The translations under genes were made by a program, and so were the position numbers. A stretch of 24,207 nt of DNA from JALUUH01 sp964636675. Lineage in GTDB: Bacteria > Pseudomonadota > Gammaproteobacteria > S012-40. Shown one piece after another: positions 8,315 to 16,153 of the stretch. Numbering within the stretch: the first letter of the stretch is position 1; every line of letters starts with the position of its first letter. The notes beneath the pieces are model-generated. The model had not been told where the DNA came from. It ran no database searches and worked only from the letters and a program-made list of their open reading frames with translations. Where the stretch lies: assembly GCA_964636675.1 (NCBI GenBank), contig CAZWUO010000032.1:1-24207 (forward strand), written 5' to 3'.

Positions 8315-10135
8315 CTACGTGGGTACTTTGCTTTCTGCTAATTCTTCCATTTGCTCTTCTACCTGCGCATTGTTGGAGTCTGCATCATCACCTTCTGCTT
8401 TAGGGACTTCTTCATTTTCTGATGTTGATTCTCGAGCAGGAAGAAATTTTTTGAATCGTTGCCTATAATAATAGTAAGCAGCATATCCCAGGCCTAGCGC
8501 GAGGTTGAGTAAAATAAACCCAATCACCATTTGTGAGTAGTTCGTTTCTGCTACCTTCTCTTCCGTTTCTTCCGTTGATATTTGAGCTTCCGGATGTGCA
8601 TTATCAGCAGCGCTGATGTGTGTATCACTGGTTGCAGAATCATCCGGTTCTTCGGTCGTGGAAGGTTGCACATGCGCTTCATCGGTTGCTAAAGGAATAG
8701 ATACAGGCTCCTCAATGACCTCAGCTTCTTCTAGGGTTTCTGCTAAAATTTCTTCTACAGGTCCAGCTTCCTTGAGTGTCGACACTGTGGGTGGCAAGTC
8801 TTTTGCCAAGGGCGCAAAGGGGTTGATTCCATTCAGTGATTTAATGTCGATAAAAGAAACTTTTTTGCGATCAAACGTCTCACCAGTAATAATGACTTCG
8901 AGTTTATAAATTCCTTCTGCATAAAATGTGAGCGTGTTACCGTATATACCATCTTTACGTTCACTACCGACCTCTGAGCCGTCGTCTACGAGAGGAAAGT
9001 CTTCTTCCATTTCATCTGGTTTGGTGATTCTGAGAATAAATTGGGCGTTATTGAGAATTGCCTTATTTGTTAGTTTTTTATTTCCCTTTTGTAGCCATGC
9101 TTGAATTAAAAAGGGCTTTCCAGGTTCAGCAGTGGTTTTTGATATGATGGAGTTTAATTTAAGATCTGCAACAATATATGCCTTGTTTTCACCTTCGCTA
9201 AATTTTAATCGCCAAAAACCGGTCTCCGGTTTGTTGATGGTAATGAGGTCAAATTTTCTGGCATTAAACCAGCGTATATTTTTTTGGCGCATTTTTTTAT
9301 TGAAATCTTGACCGGATGGGTTTTCTAAGGCGATGCTCGTGTTCGCGTGCAATTTTGACGCAACAATGGTTAGCTCATTGACATTTTTATCGACGATAAA
9401 ACTGTTTTCAATAATGGGCAACATATTCGGGCTTTTACTGCGCTCGAAAATATTTTCGAAAACTTGATGTACTGCATTTGCATTTTTTACTAAGGTAAAT
9501 GTGCCATCGGTATCATGGGCTGCTAAGCGCAACAGAGGTATGTAAGATGTTTCGGTAAATGCGATGGAATAAACCCGAATTTTTTCTTGTGCGAGTTTTG
9601 GAGTAAGGTCTTCTAAGGTTCTCTCCAACAGTCGTAAATCGAGATTATTATTGCCCAAATCCATTTTTCCATCGGACATGAGAATAATGATTTTTTCTCG
9701 GTTTACGGAGTTTTTTAGTTTTAATCTTTCATAGCTGTGGCGTAGTGCCGCATAAATATTTGTTCTTAATCCTTTGGCGCTTAACCGATCGAGTTGGTCA
9801 TAAATTTTAAGCTCATTTTTATAATTGGCGAGTGATAGTAGACCGGTCATTTTATATGCTCTATCACTAAAACGAACCAGGGAAACGCGGTCATTTTCAC
9901 TGAGTAAAGTGATAAACATTTTGGCCGCTTGAATGCGCATTTTGAGTGGGTCATTTTTTCTCATGCTGCCTGAATTATCGATAGCTAAAATGAAATCAAT
10001 GCCGGGTTCTGGTTTAGCGAATGCGGAAGGAATGACAAGAATAATGCTGATCAACACGATGATGAGGGCCGATAAACTGCTCGGTAAACGCTTAGAATAA
10101 TGCAGGCCAGACATTTGAGTTGGTTGAATTGCCAC
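8315..10135 (-). CDS. VWA domain membrane protein (TIGR03503-like)
   Basis: The product is 606 residues. A signal-like hydrophobic segment (about residues 20-40, ending PSAFA|KP) leads directly into a von Willebrand factor A domain. The metal-ion adhesion site is complete: D53-N-S55-G-S57, then a Thr in LRTNIYAAL and an Asp in ILMSDGKMD. A middle beta-rich region (about residues 230-430) is followed by an acidic, Glu/Ala/Thr-rich linker, a second membrane segment (about residues 530-555) and a charged cytoplasmic tail. The layout resembles TIGR03503-type proteins of gammaproteobacteria. The start is GTG, chosen because AGGGG lies 5 nt upstream. VWA domains bind protein ligands through Mg2+, so it probably organises a periplasmic or envelope complex with the coiled-coil protein encoded 8 bp downstream. 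Confidence 0.86.
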   Translation of the reverse strand: MAIQPTQMSGLHYSKRLPSSLSALIIVLISIILVIPSAFAKPEPGIDFILAIDNSGSMRKNDPLKMRIQAAKMFITLLSENDRVSLVRFSDRAYKMTGLLSLANYKNELKIYDQLDRLSAKGLRTNIYAALRHSYERLKLKNSVNREKIIILMSDGKMDLGNNNLDLRLLERTLEDLTPKLAQEKIRVYSIAFTETSYIPLLRLAAHDTDGTFTLVKNANAVHQVFENIFERSKSPNMLPIIENSFIVDKNVNELTIVASKLHANTSIALENPSGQDFNKKMRQKNIRWFNARKFDLITINKPETGFWRLKFSEGENKAYIVADLKLNSIISKTTAEPGKPFLIQAWLQKGNKKLTNKAILNNAQFILRITKPDEMEEDFPLVDDGSEVGSERKDGIYGNTLTFYAEGIYKLEVIITGETFDRKKVSFIDIKSLNGINPFAPLAKDLPPTVSTLKEAGPVEEILAETLEEAEVIEEPVSIPLATDEAHVQPSTTEEPDDSATSDTHISAADNAHPEAQISTEETEEKVAETNYSQMVIGFILLNLALGLGYAAYYYYRQRFKKFLPARESTSENEEVPKAEGDDADSNNAQVEEQMEELAESKVPT

Positions 10136-10172
10136 GTTGTCCCCTAATTCCGTTCAGTAGGAAAATAAGCAA

Positions 10173-10202
10173 TATATACGCCTTATATAATGTACGTATA
10201 TA
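10173..10202. promoter_or_regulatory. Inverted repeat in the divergent promoter region of the VWA and hydrolase genes
   Basis: TATATACG (10173-10180) and CGTATATA (10195-10202) are perfect 8-bp arms around a 14-bp centre that includes a TATAAT box at 10186-10191. The site lies 38 bp from the VWA start and 73 bp from the hydrolase start. The shape suits a dimeric regulator covering a shared promoter, but the AT-rich arms could also arise by chance. Confidence 0.35.
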
Positions 10203-10274
10203 CCTATTGATGTACTAAAATATGTATCGACATAAAAAAACAAAACTTAAAAATGCTATAGTTACAGTGATTTA

Positions 10275-11297
10275 GTGAAGTGGAAGACGGATTCTTGGAT
10301 GATTACTCTATTGCTTGTTTTACTCGCACTGCTCATTGTTATAACGGGGTATTATTTTTTTTATAGTCGGTCGCAACAAGACAATTGGCTGTCCTCTAGC
10401 GTACTTCCTACAGATTTGGACGATTATTTAGCGCAACAAGAGTCTGTTTATACTCAAATTATCCCAGGTACCGAAAAAACCATTATTTGGAACACGCCGA
10501 ATCATCAGCAAACCGCGATTTCTGTTGTCTACATACATGGGTTTTCGGCTTCAAGACAAGAGTTAAGTCCACTGACCGAAAATATTGCAAAACGACTCGG
10601 TGCAAACTTGTATCTGACACGTTTGACAGGGCATGGTCAATCGGGTGAAGCGATGCAGGATGTGAGTGTTACTGCATTGCTAAAGGATGTATTAGAGGCT
10701 TATGCAATAGGAGAAAGAATTGGTGAGCGTGTCTTGCTGATTGGAAACTCGACAGGGGCGACTTTACTGACGTATTTGGCCAGCCATATTGTTGCATCGA
10801 AGATATTGGGACTTGTCTTGCTTGCGCCGAATTATGGCTTAAGGAATAAACAAGCAGAATACTTGCTAATGCCATTCGCTAAATATTGGCTGCCTATACT
10901 TAAAGGGCGGTATTATGAATTTGTGCCGCGAAATAAGTTGCAAGCGCGGTATTGGACGTGCAAGTACCCGATAACGGCATTGGTTCCGATGATGAAGTTA
11001 GTGGAATTGACGCGGAAGTGTCATTTATCGAGGGTCAATGCAGCGACTTTTGTATTATATTCAGACGAAGATCCGCTCATCGATAATGCGCAAATCAAAC
11101 CAGTCTTCGAAAAGTTAGGTTCTTCGATTAAAACTTTGGAAGTGATAAATGCTGCCCAAAACGATGCGCAACATGTGATTGCGGGCGATATATTAAGCCC
11201 GCATACGACTTGGTTAGTAGAAGAAAAAATATTAAAATTCATCACTTTGTTGGGTACAGACTCTTTGCTTGCAGATACTTTATTTACCGATGTTTAA
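10275..11297 (+). CDS. Membrane-anchored alpha/beta hydrolase
   Basis: This is a 340-residue alpha/beta-hydrolase fold protein. Residues 9-30 are one membrane segment, after a short positive N-terminus (KWK), so the catalytic domain is outside the cytoplasm by the positive-inside rule. The triad is visible: nucleophile Ser159 in GNSTG, acid Asp266 in YSDEDPL, and His300 in AQHVI. The oxyanion region is YIHGFSASRQE (HG at 88-89). Overall the sequence resembles the serine aminopeptidase S33/monoacylglycerol-lipase-like group, so an esterase or lipase role is likely but the substrate is unknown. The start is GTG at 10275 without a clear ribosome site; an ATG at 10299 (residue 9) is an alternative. 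It is divergent from the VWA gene. Confidence 0.86.
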   Translation: MKWKTDSWMITLLLVLLALLIVITGYYFFYSRSQQDNWLSSSVLPTDLDDYLAQQESVYTQIIPGTEKTIIWNTPNHQQTAISVVYIHGFSASRQELSPLTENIAKRLGANLYLTRLTGHGQSGEAMQDVSVTALLKDVLEAYAIGERIGERVLLIGNSTGATLLTYLASHIVASKILGLVLLAPNYGLRNKQAEYLLMPFAKYWLPILKGRYYEFVPRNKLQARYWTCKYPITALVPMMKLVELTRKCHLSRVNAATFVLYSDEDPLIDNAQIKPVFEKLGSSIKTLEVINAAQNDAQHVIAGDILSPHTTWLVEEKILKFITLLGTDSLLADTLFTDV

Positions 11298-11309
11298 TTT
11301 GCAGATACT
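11269..11309. repeat. 11-bp direct repeat across the hydrolase stop codon
   Basis: TTGCAGATACT occurs at 11269-11279, inside the last codons of the hydrolase gene, and again at 11299-11309, just past its stop, exactly 30 bp apart. A small local duplication is the simplest reading. It could have changed where the protein ends. Confidence 0.4.
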
Positions 11310-11344
11310 GCGCAATGAGTTTGCCAAAGTGATGTATTATAGAT

Positions 11345-11482
11345 TTATTCCTTGTTTTTTTTATTAATATTGTGACGGATATTGAAGTAGAATAAAAACA
11401 TGGCCGCAACCATTAAGAACCCAATAACACCTATGACCCACATAATTGAGTTCATATTTTCGATAAGCCAGCTTTTTTCCAT
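11345..11482 (-). CDS. Small single-pass membrane protein (45 aa), unknown
   Basis: On the minus strand an ATG at 11482 is preceded by GAGGTGAG with about 5 nt spacing, a strong Shine-Dalgarno. It opens a 45-residue frame starting MEKSWLIENMNSIMWVIGVI and ending in a Lys/Asn-rich tail (NINKKNKE). The centre (about residues 13-34) is one transmembrane segment with a basic, presumably cytoplasmic, C-terminus. The gene occupies most of the gap between the hydrolase and the next plus-strand gene, and faces the hydrolase gene tail to tail. Function is unknown. The good ribosome site, the hydrophobic-then-basic design and the lack of any competing frame support it as a real gene. Confidence 0.68.
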   Translation of the reverse strand: MEKSWLIENMNSIMWVIGVIGFLMVAAMFLFYFNIRHNINKKNKE

Positions 11483-11616
11483 ATTTCTCACCTCGTTAAA
11501 GATGTTTGGCTATAAATTAATCAGTTTATAGCGGAACATTTAATGATATATCCTGCACGTGCTTTGCACGCAATGCGTATTTAGACAAAAATGAAACCTC
11601 AACAATAGATAGCCCT

Positions 11617-12585
11617 ATGAAAGCCATCCCAATAATACTCTTTTTTATACTACAAAGCCTTCATGCGAGTCCATTGTTAAGTCCACAAATGGATTCTGAC
11701 GAATTTTTCAGTGAGACCTTTAGCATGTTTGCTGATTTGGACAATGGTGTTTATTTATATAGTCAGATTGGAATAACCAATATAGGGCCGGGTGACAACA
11801 AGGGTTTATGTCATCTACTCATTATCCGGCCAGGCAAAATACCGATACATGAATCTATCATCGTTGATCGAGAAGATTGGTCTTATACCGGAGGTGTGGA
11901 TGAAACTTTGCGCGTGGGGTCTTGCAGCCTAGGTTTGCACGGGCATCCGCCTAAATTGATTTTTAATGGGATCATCAATGCGCAGGCGATGATGATCGAA
12001 TTCAAGCGAAGCCCCAAAAAAACCACGATACCGAATAGCCAGGTGGAACAAAAGTCGGGTTACTACAGACCTAATATCTACATACCTTGGTCAGCTGCGA
12101 GCGCTAATTACACCGTGGCTAATAACCCGATTATCAGTCTGCAAGGTTATGGTTATGTGGATCATTCAAGCACGACGCTGTTGCCTTCTCAATTAGCGCG
12201 TCAATGGATTCGATTTCGTGGGATCGCAGATCAAAGCTCAACCCTGGTGCTTGCTCGGTTTGCTCCAGATCATGCCGCGGCCCTAGGTTGGGTGTGGCAG
12301 CAATCCGATTTGGCCCAGCCATTATTAAACTTCATGATTCACCGAGGAAATTTGGTCGATGAAAAAAGTTGGTCAATCAGTTTTTTGGATTCAACGGGAA
12401 AGATAAACATACAGAGTGATAAATTGCTTTATCGTAATGCCCCTCTAGAAGGAAAGGGTATCTTAAAGAAGCTTATTGCTTCGATGATCGGAAATCCGGT
12501 TACCCGCACATATCGTGCGACATTAACGAGGTTTAATGGAGAGGCCCTCGCTGGGATTCTCGAAGTCTCATTTTCCAACGAGTAG
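11617..12585 (+). CDS. Exported protein, possibly CrtC/AttH-like lipocalin fold
   Basis: The 322-residue product begins with a signal peptide ending at about LHAS|PLL (residue 18), so it is exported. Two parts of the mature protein are suggestive. One is SLQGYGYVDHSS near residue 170, followed by a WIRFRG segment about 15 residues later. The other is a repeated beta-strand pattern. A G-x-x-Y-x-D-H motif followed by a Trp/Arg-containing strand is typical of the carotenoid 1,2-hydratase (CrtC)/AttH-like family. This is only a faint resemblance and no carotenoid genes are nearby, so the function should be treated as unknown. The start is ATG at 11617 with no clear Shine-Dalgarno. The next gene lies 143 bp downstream. 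Confidence 0.7.
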   Translation: MKAIPIILFFILQSLHASPLLSPQMDSDEFFSETFSMFADLDNGVYLYSQIGITNIGPGDNKGLCHLLIIRPGKIPIHESIIVDREDWSYTGGVDETLRVGSCSLGLHGHPPKLIFNGIINAQAMMIEFKRSPKKTTIPNSQVEQKSGYYRPNIYIPWSAASANYTVANNPIISLQGYGYVDHSSTTLLPSQLARQWIRFRGIADQSSTLVLARFAPDHAAALGWVWQQSDLAQPLLNFMIHRGNLVDEKSWSISFLDSTGKINIQSDKLLYRNAPLEGKGILKKLIASMIGNPVTRTYRATLTRFNGEALAGILEVSFSNE

Positions 12586-12728
12586 ATCGCAGACATTAAC
12601 CTTCAGCGCATATCGCTAACAGGCTCGGGTATACCATCAAATCAGCGTTCACGATCAGAGCTTGCTCAATATTTCTATCCGTAGTGTCGATATCGTTCAG
12701 GTCTCAGTCTATAAAGCCAAGAATCACA

Positions 12729-13916
12729 ATGAATGCAATGGAAGACATAAAGGAAAACGGGTTAGCCTGGGTAATCACCGTTTTAGCTATAGCGGTTACA
12801 GTCGCTATTCCAAATCCTTTGATCGGCGGATTGGCGGTATTAGTCTGTGCTATATTTTGGTTTAAAAAAATACGAACATACAAAAAGCAACTGCAACAGA
12901 TGCATGAATCACAACAACTTCAGACCGAGATCATCGATAGTATCGTCGAATTGTCAACGATTGAAAGCGTAGCGACGAACGAGATGTTGTCGCCGCTGAT
13001 TAGTAATATAAATCAAGTCCGGGGCGTTATTAGCGATGCTACTGTGAAGTTAAACAACAGCTTTAACGGAATGATAGACAAAACGAGTAACCAGAGTGGA
13101 ATACTGACCGAGGTTACCAAATCGCTTTACCAAGAAGGTCAAGATTCGGAAGAAATGAATTTAGAACAGTTTGTTAAAGAAACTGATAGCGTACTAAGTG
13201 GCTATGTTAACTTACTTATTGATATAGCGGAAAGAAGTGTATCGGCGGCACATAAAATGGATGATATGGGCGAACATATGGACAGTATGTTTGCCATGCT
13301 TGAGCAAATCCACAGTCTTGCCGATCAGACAAATTTATTAGCGTTAAATGCGGCAGTAGAAGCCGCGCGTGCCGGTGAAGCGGGTCGAGGGTTTGCGGTG
13401 GTGGCCGATGAGGTTCGCAATCTTTCCATTCGTTCAAGAGAAACAAACGAACAAATACGTCAACAAATAGAAATAACTAAACATTCGCTTGAAGAAGCCA
13501 GTGGGATAGTGGGAGATATTGCATCAATCGATATGAATGCATCACTTAATGCTAAAGGGAATCTCGACAACATGCTTGGCGAGATACAAAAAGTGAATGA
13601 AACTATTGCTGAGGGCATACTAAACTCTACCGCCATTTCAAGCTCCATTCAAATAGATGTAAACAATGCTGTGACCGCTTTGCAATACGAAGACTTTATC
13701 TCGCAATTGAGCGAAATAATGAAGACAGTGGTAACGGCTGAAATTGAGAAGAAGCAGACAATTGCTCGACTTTTTTCGGAAAACCCAAATAGACGACAAG
13801 CGATTAAAGAAATTTCACTGTTAGTTAAAAAAACTCAAGAAGATATCACGCGCATTACCTATTCAGATAAAGTGGCGCAAGATAATATGACTGAAGGTGA
13901 TATTGATTTATTTTAA
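12729..13916 (+). CDS. Methyl-accepting chemotaxis protein without a periplasmic sensor domain
   Basis: This is a 395-residue chemoreceptor-type protein. Near the N-terminus two membrane segments lie back to back (about residues 13-45) with only a very short IPNP-like turn between them, so there is no periplasmic ligand-binding domain and no obvious HAMP domain. The cytoplasmic part is mostly helical. It contains the conserved hairpin tip that contacts CheA and CheW, seen as LADQTNLLALNAAVEAARAG and GRGFAVVADEVRNL. It may sense membrane or cytoplasmic state, or act with a partner. An in-frame GTG at 12684 would add 15 residues, but no start here has a strong ribosome site. No other chemotaxis genes are in the window. 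Its stop overlaps that of the convergent PrkB-like gene by 3 bp. Confidence 0.88.
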   Translation: MNAMEDIKENGLAWVITVLAIAVTVAIPNPLIGGLAVLVCAIFWFKKIRTYKKQLQQMHESQQLQTEIIDSIVELSTIESVATNEMLSPLISNINQVRGVISDATVKLNNSFNGMIDKTSNQSGILTEVTKSLYQEGQDSEEMNLEQFVKETDSVLSGYVNLLIDIAERSVSAAHKMDDMGEHMDSMFAMLEQIHSLADQTNLLALNAAVEAARAGEAGRGFAVVADEVRNLSIRSRETNEQIRQQIEITKHSLEEASGIVGDIASIDMNASLNAKGNLDNMLGEIQKVNETIAEGILNSTAISSSIQIDVNNAVTALQYEDFISQLSEIMKTVVTAEIEKKQTIARLFSENPNRRQAIKEISLLVKKTQEDITRITYSDKVAQDNMTEGDIDLF

Positions 13917-14851
13917 CTAAGCATAGACCGGACTAAAGGCGAGCAGATAGCATCAATCGCATGTTCCATATACCCATTGGGGATAACGAGTGTATTCGGG
14001 CGAGACAAAAATGCCTGCGGAAACTGCTTAGTATAAGAGACTAAATCATGTTTACTCGGTTCTCTAAAACGGATAACAACCATACATTCAGCATCGTTAG
14101 GAATATCAGATTTAATGAATGGATTAGATGTGTCGACCAGAGGGATGCGCTGGAAATTGATATCGGTTAACGAAAATTGTGGCGTAATGTAAGTAATATA
14201 ATCTCTCATTCTGCGTAAAATAATATCAACCGCTTCTTCAGAAGTGCATCCAGTAAGCCTGCATGATCGATCTATTTTTTGAATCCATTCTATGTTAACG
14301 CAGGGCACGATTCCGATGAGTAAATCGACCCACTTTGCGATATCAACACCCGAGTCCTCAAGTTTTTTTGATTGCGTTCTTTGCTGAATAACAAACGGAT
14401 TATGTGATTCACTCATTTCTCGTTGAGACCAATTCGCTTGCACGCATCCGCCATGATGGCCTTCGTAGAAAAGCAATTTAGTCGCTTCGGGAATTTCTTT
14501 CCATGGCGTTAGATTGCCAATTTCCGTGCTATTTCTACGCGCTTGCTCTGCGGTTTCTACATACTCCCGAATACAGCCGGTGCCTGAGCGGGAGAATTCT
14601 CTAAACAAGCCTTCTAGGCGGTTTAATAGGTTTATTTCGGGGCCAAAATGGCTGACAGGTTTTCCTGATTCTTCGGCCTGCGCAAAAAGCTGTTCGGTTT
14701 TTATGCGCGAGTATTTTCGAAAACTATTACCGTGAATAAAAGTGGCGTTAACAGATAGTCTGCGGAAAATTCGTGCAAAAATTTTACTCGCGGTGGTAAT
14801 ACCTGAGCCGGAAGATCCGGTTACCGCCACTATTGGATATTTTCTAGACAT
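13913..14851 (-). CDS. Phosphoribulokinase (PrkB-like) homologue lacking catalytic residues
   Basis: The 312-residue protein is clearly a phosphoribulokinase homologue of the prokaryotic/PrkB type. It has the P-loop GSSGSGITT (residues 12-20), SHFGPE, the Walker B-like FYEGHHGG (E130), the EWIQK segment (K192), and ITPQFSLTDINFQRIP with VDTSNPF. Two catalytic acids known from the Rhodobacter enzyme are replaced. The Asp of the GDSFHR motif is Asn42 (GNSFRK, with the His also changed to Arg45). The Asp of the RDxxxRG motif is Ser196 (DRSCRLTG, with the last Arg changed to Thr). There is also an insertion of about 25 residues at about 141-170. It is therefore unlikely to make ribulose-1,5-bisphosphate and may be a regulatory or repurposed P-loop protein. 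No Rubisco or other Calvin-cycle gene is nearby. The start is ATG. Confidence 0.88.
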   Translation of the reverse strand: MSRKYPIVAVTGSSGSGITTASKIFARIFRRLSVNATFIHGNSFRKYSRIKTEQLFAQAEESGKPVSHFGPEINLLNRLEGLFREFSRSGTGCIREYVETAEQARRNSTEIGNLTPWKEIPEATKLLFYEGHHGGCVQANWSQREMSESHNPFVIQQRTQSKKLEDSGVDIAKWVDLLIGIVPCVNIEWIQKIDRSCRLTGCTSEEAVDIILRRMRDYITYITPQFSLTDINFQRIPLVDTSNPFIKSDIPNDAECMVVIRFREPSKHDLVSYTKQFPQAFLSRPNTLVIPNGYMEHAIDAICSPLVRSMLS

Positions 14852-14870
14852 TGAATCGGCAAGGCCCTCA

Positions 14871-14907
14871 TTTTACTCGATAAGATAAATCATAATCTTT
14901 TACTCGA
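14871..14907. repeat. Pair of 10-bp direct repeats upstream of the PrkB-like gene
   Basis: TTTTACTCGA occurs at 14871-14880 and 14898-14907, 27 bp apart start to start, 20-56 bp before the PrkB-like start codon. Between the copies AAGAT and ATCTT form a small inverted pair. The position suits an operator or promoter element. The remaining spacer up to 15127 is AT-rich and shows no gene. Confidence 0.3.
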
Positions 14908-15127
14908 AAATAATTATTGAGTGGAGATTAGGAGAGTTTATCACTAATAAAGAAGAATTATTTAATCAGAGATTCTTATACGAGTCTATTTTCTGTACGA
15001 GACGTGTTATAAAAGGTTCCAAAATACTCATTTACTGGCTAAACTCCATTGTTTATCCCTATTTGTTTTGCCTAAATTTAGTGCTGGAACGGCAACGAGT
15101 TTTTGTGCATCGAGCGGCAAAGCAAAA

Positions 15128-15997
15128 TTAACCATCGGCTTTAGCCTTAGAGGGTTGGCGCACACCTTCTAGTATTGCCGCAATTAATATGAGTAAGCCG
15201 CCTAGCATTTCTGTTGCAGTCGCACTTTCATTGCCGAGCAAAATGGCAGAGCTAACGGCTACAATGAGTTCCATAATGATTAAAACCGAAGAACGCCCCA
15301 CTTCGAGACGAGTGACCGCCCATTGGGTACAAATGGTTGCGCCCAATATCCAAGTGAGTCCGAATGCGATTAACAATAACCAATTAGTATTGCTGATAAC
15401 CGGCAAGGATTGCGCTTGAAACAATAATATTACACCTGCGCTAATGCAGCTTCCGGTGAAAATAGTACCCAGTTTTATGGTGATAGGAAGGTTGGGCGAA
15501 GCGCGAAATGCGATATTGTTTAGCGCTAAGAAAAACCCGGATGCAAGCGCAATAGCATCAATCCAGCTCGGAGGAGTTTGCAAAATATTGCCTCCCCCAA
15601 AAACAAAAAATGCACCACTCAACGCGAGTATGACAGACAGACCACGAACTTTATCAATTTTTTCATTAAGAAAAAACCAACCACCTAGTACGCCCCATGC
15701 GGGTAACAAGTAAAACAGAACAATGGCTCTAACCACGTCACCATAGACCATTGCTGTGGAAAATGTGAGATTGGCTAAACCACCAAAAATAAAAATGACT
15801 AATAAGTATGGATACTGGGATTTCCATTGAGCAAAATGTTTTAAAATGAGTGGAAAAAAAACAATCGACAATACACCATAGGCAACAAAATTAATCGGGA
15901 TTGCACCAAGACCTTGGGTATGAAAGAATTTGAGTGGAATCCACATGAGGCCAAACAATACCGAGCCAACTAGAAGAACAACAACAGGTTTATTCAT
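15128..15997 (-). CDS. EamA family (DMT superfamily) transporter
   Basis: This 289-residue, very hydrophobic protein has about ten membrane segments arranged as two EamA repeats (roughly residues 5-135 and 145-280). The second half carries typical EamA text such as GATICTQWAVTRLEVGRSSVLIIM. Members of this drug/metabolite transporter superfamily export or take up small metabolites through the inner membrane, and the substrate cannot be told from sequence. The start is ATG. The gene diverges from the phosphatase-urease operon, with which it shares a 318-bp upstream region containing palindromes. Confidence 0.88.
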   Translation of the reverse strand: MNKPVVVLLVGSVLFGLMWIPLKFFHTQGLGAIPINFVAYGVLSIVFFPLILKHFAQWKSQYPYLLVIFIFGGLANLTFSTAMVYGDVVRAIVLFYLLPAWGVLGGWFFLNEKIDKVRGLSVILALSGAFFVFGGGNILQTPPSWIDAIALASGFFLALNNIAFRASPNLPITIKLGTIFTGSCISAGVILLFQAQSLPVISNTNWLLLIAFGLTWILGATICTQWAVTRLEVGRSSVLIIMELIVAVSSAILLGNESATATEMLGGLLILIAAILEGVRQPSKAKADG

Positions 15998-16033
15998 GCG
16001 CTAAAAAAGTAAAATTTATTCATAGTAGCTTAT

Positions 16034-16045
16034 GCCAGGCCTGGC
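16034..16045. repeat. Perfect 12-bp GC-rich palindrome
   Basis: GCCAGGCCTGGC at 16034-16045 is a perfect palindrome, 37-48 bp upstream of the EamA start and 26 bp from the larger dyad. It is unusually GC-rich for this AT-rich spacer, so it stands out as a possible operator. Confidence 0.35.
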
Positions 16046-16070
16046 TGCTAAGGTTAGATAATATGCTTGA

Positions 16071-16105
16071 TGTATTAATGTAGCTGCTGCAGCCGCATTA
16101 GTATA
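16071..16105. promoter_or_regulatory. 35-bp imperfect palindrome between the EamA gene and the urease operon
   Basis: A single centre at 16088 separates two 17-bp arms that match at 13 of 17 positions. The inner core GCTGC-T-GCAGC and the flanking TAATG/CATTA pairs are perfect, and all four mismatches are transitions. It ends 48 bp before the -35 box of the promoter at 16154. No T-run follows on either strand, so it is not a classical terminator. An operator or activator site for one or both divergent genes is the best reading. Confidence 0.45.
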
Positions 16106-16153
16106 CCGGAAAGAAATTGGAAAGCGAAAATCACTTTTCTCACTTTGCTCATA

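Noticed and set aside
12662..12865. Plus-strand open frame overlapping the chemoreceptor start
   Set aside because: It is out of frame with the chemoreceptor, has no family signal, and covers the region that encodes the receptor's membrane helices.
13913..14851. Evidence for a Calvin cycle from the phosphoribulokinase homologue
   Set aside because: The catalytic residues are missing and no Rubisco, carboxysome or cbb regulator gene is present. PrkB homologues occur in non-autotrophs.
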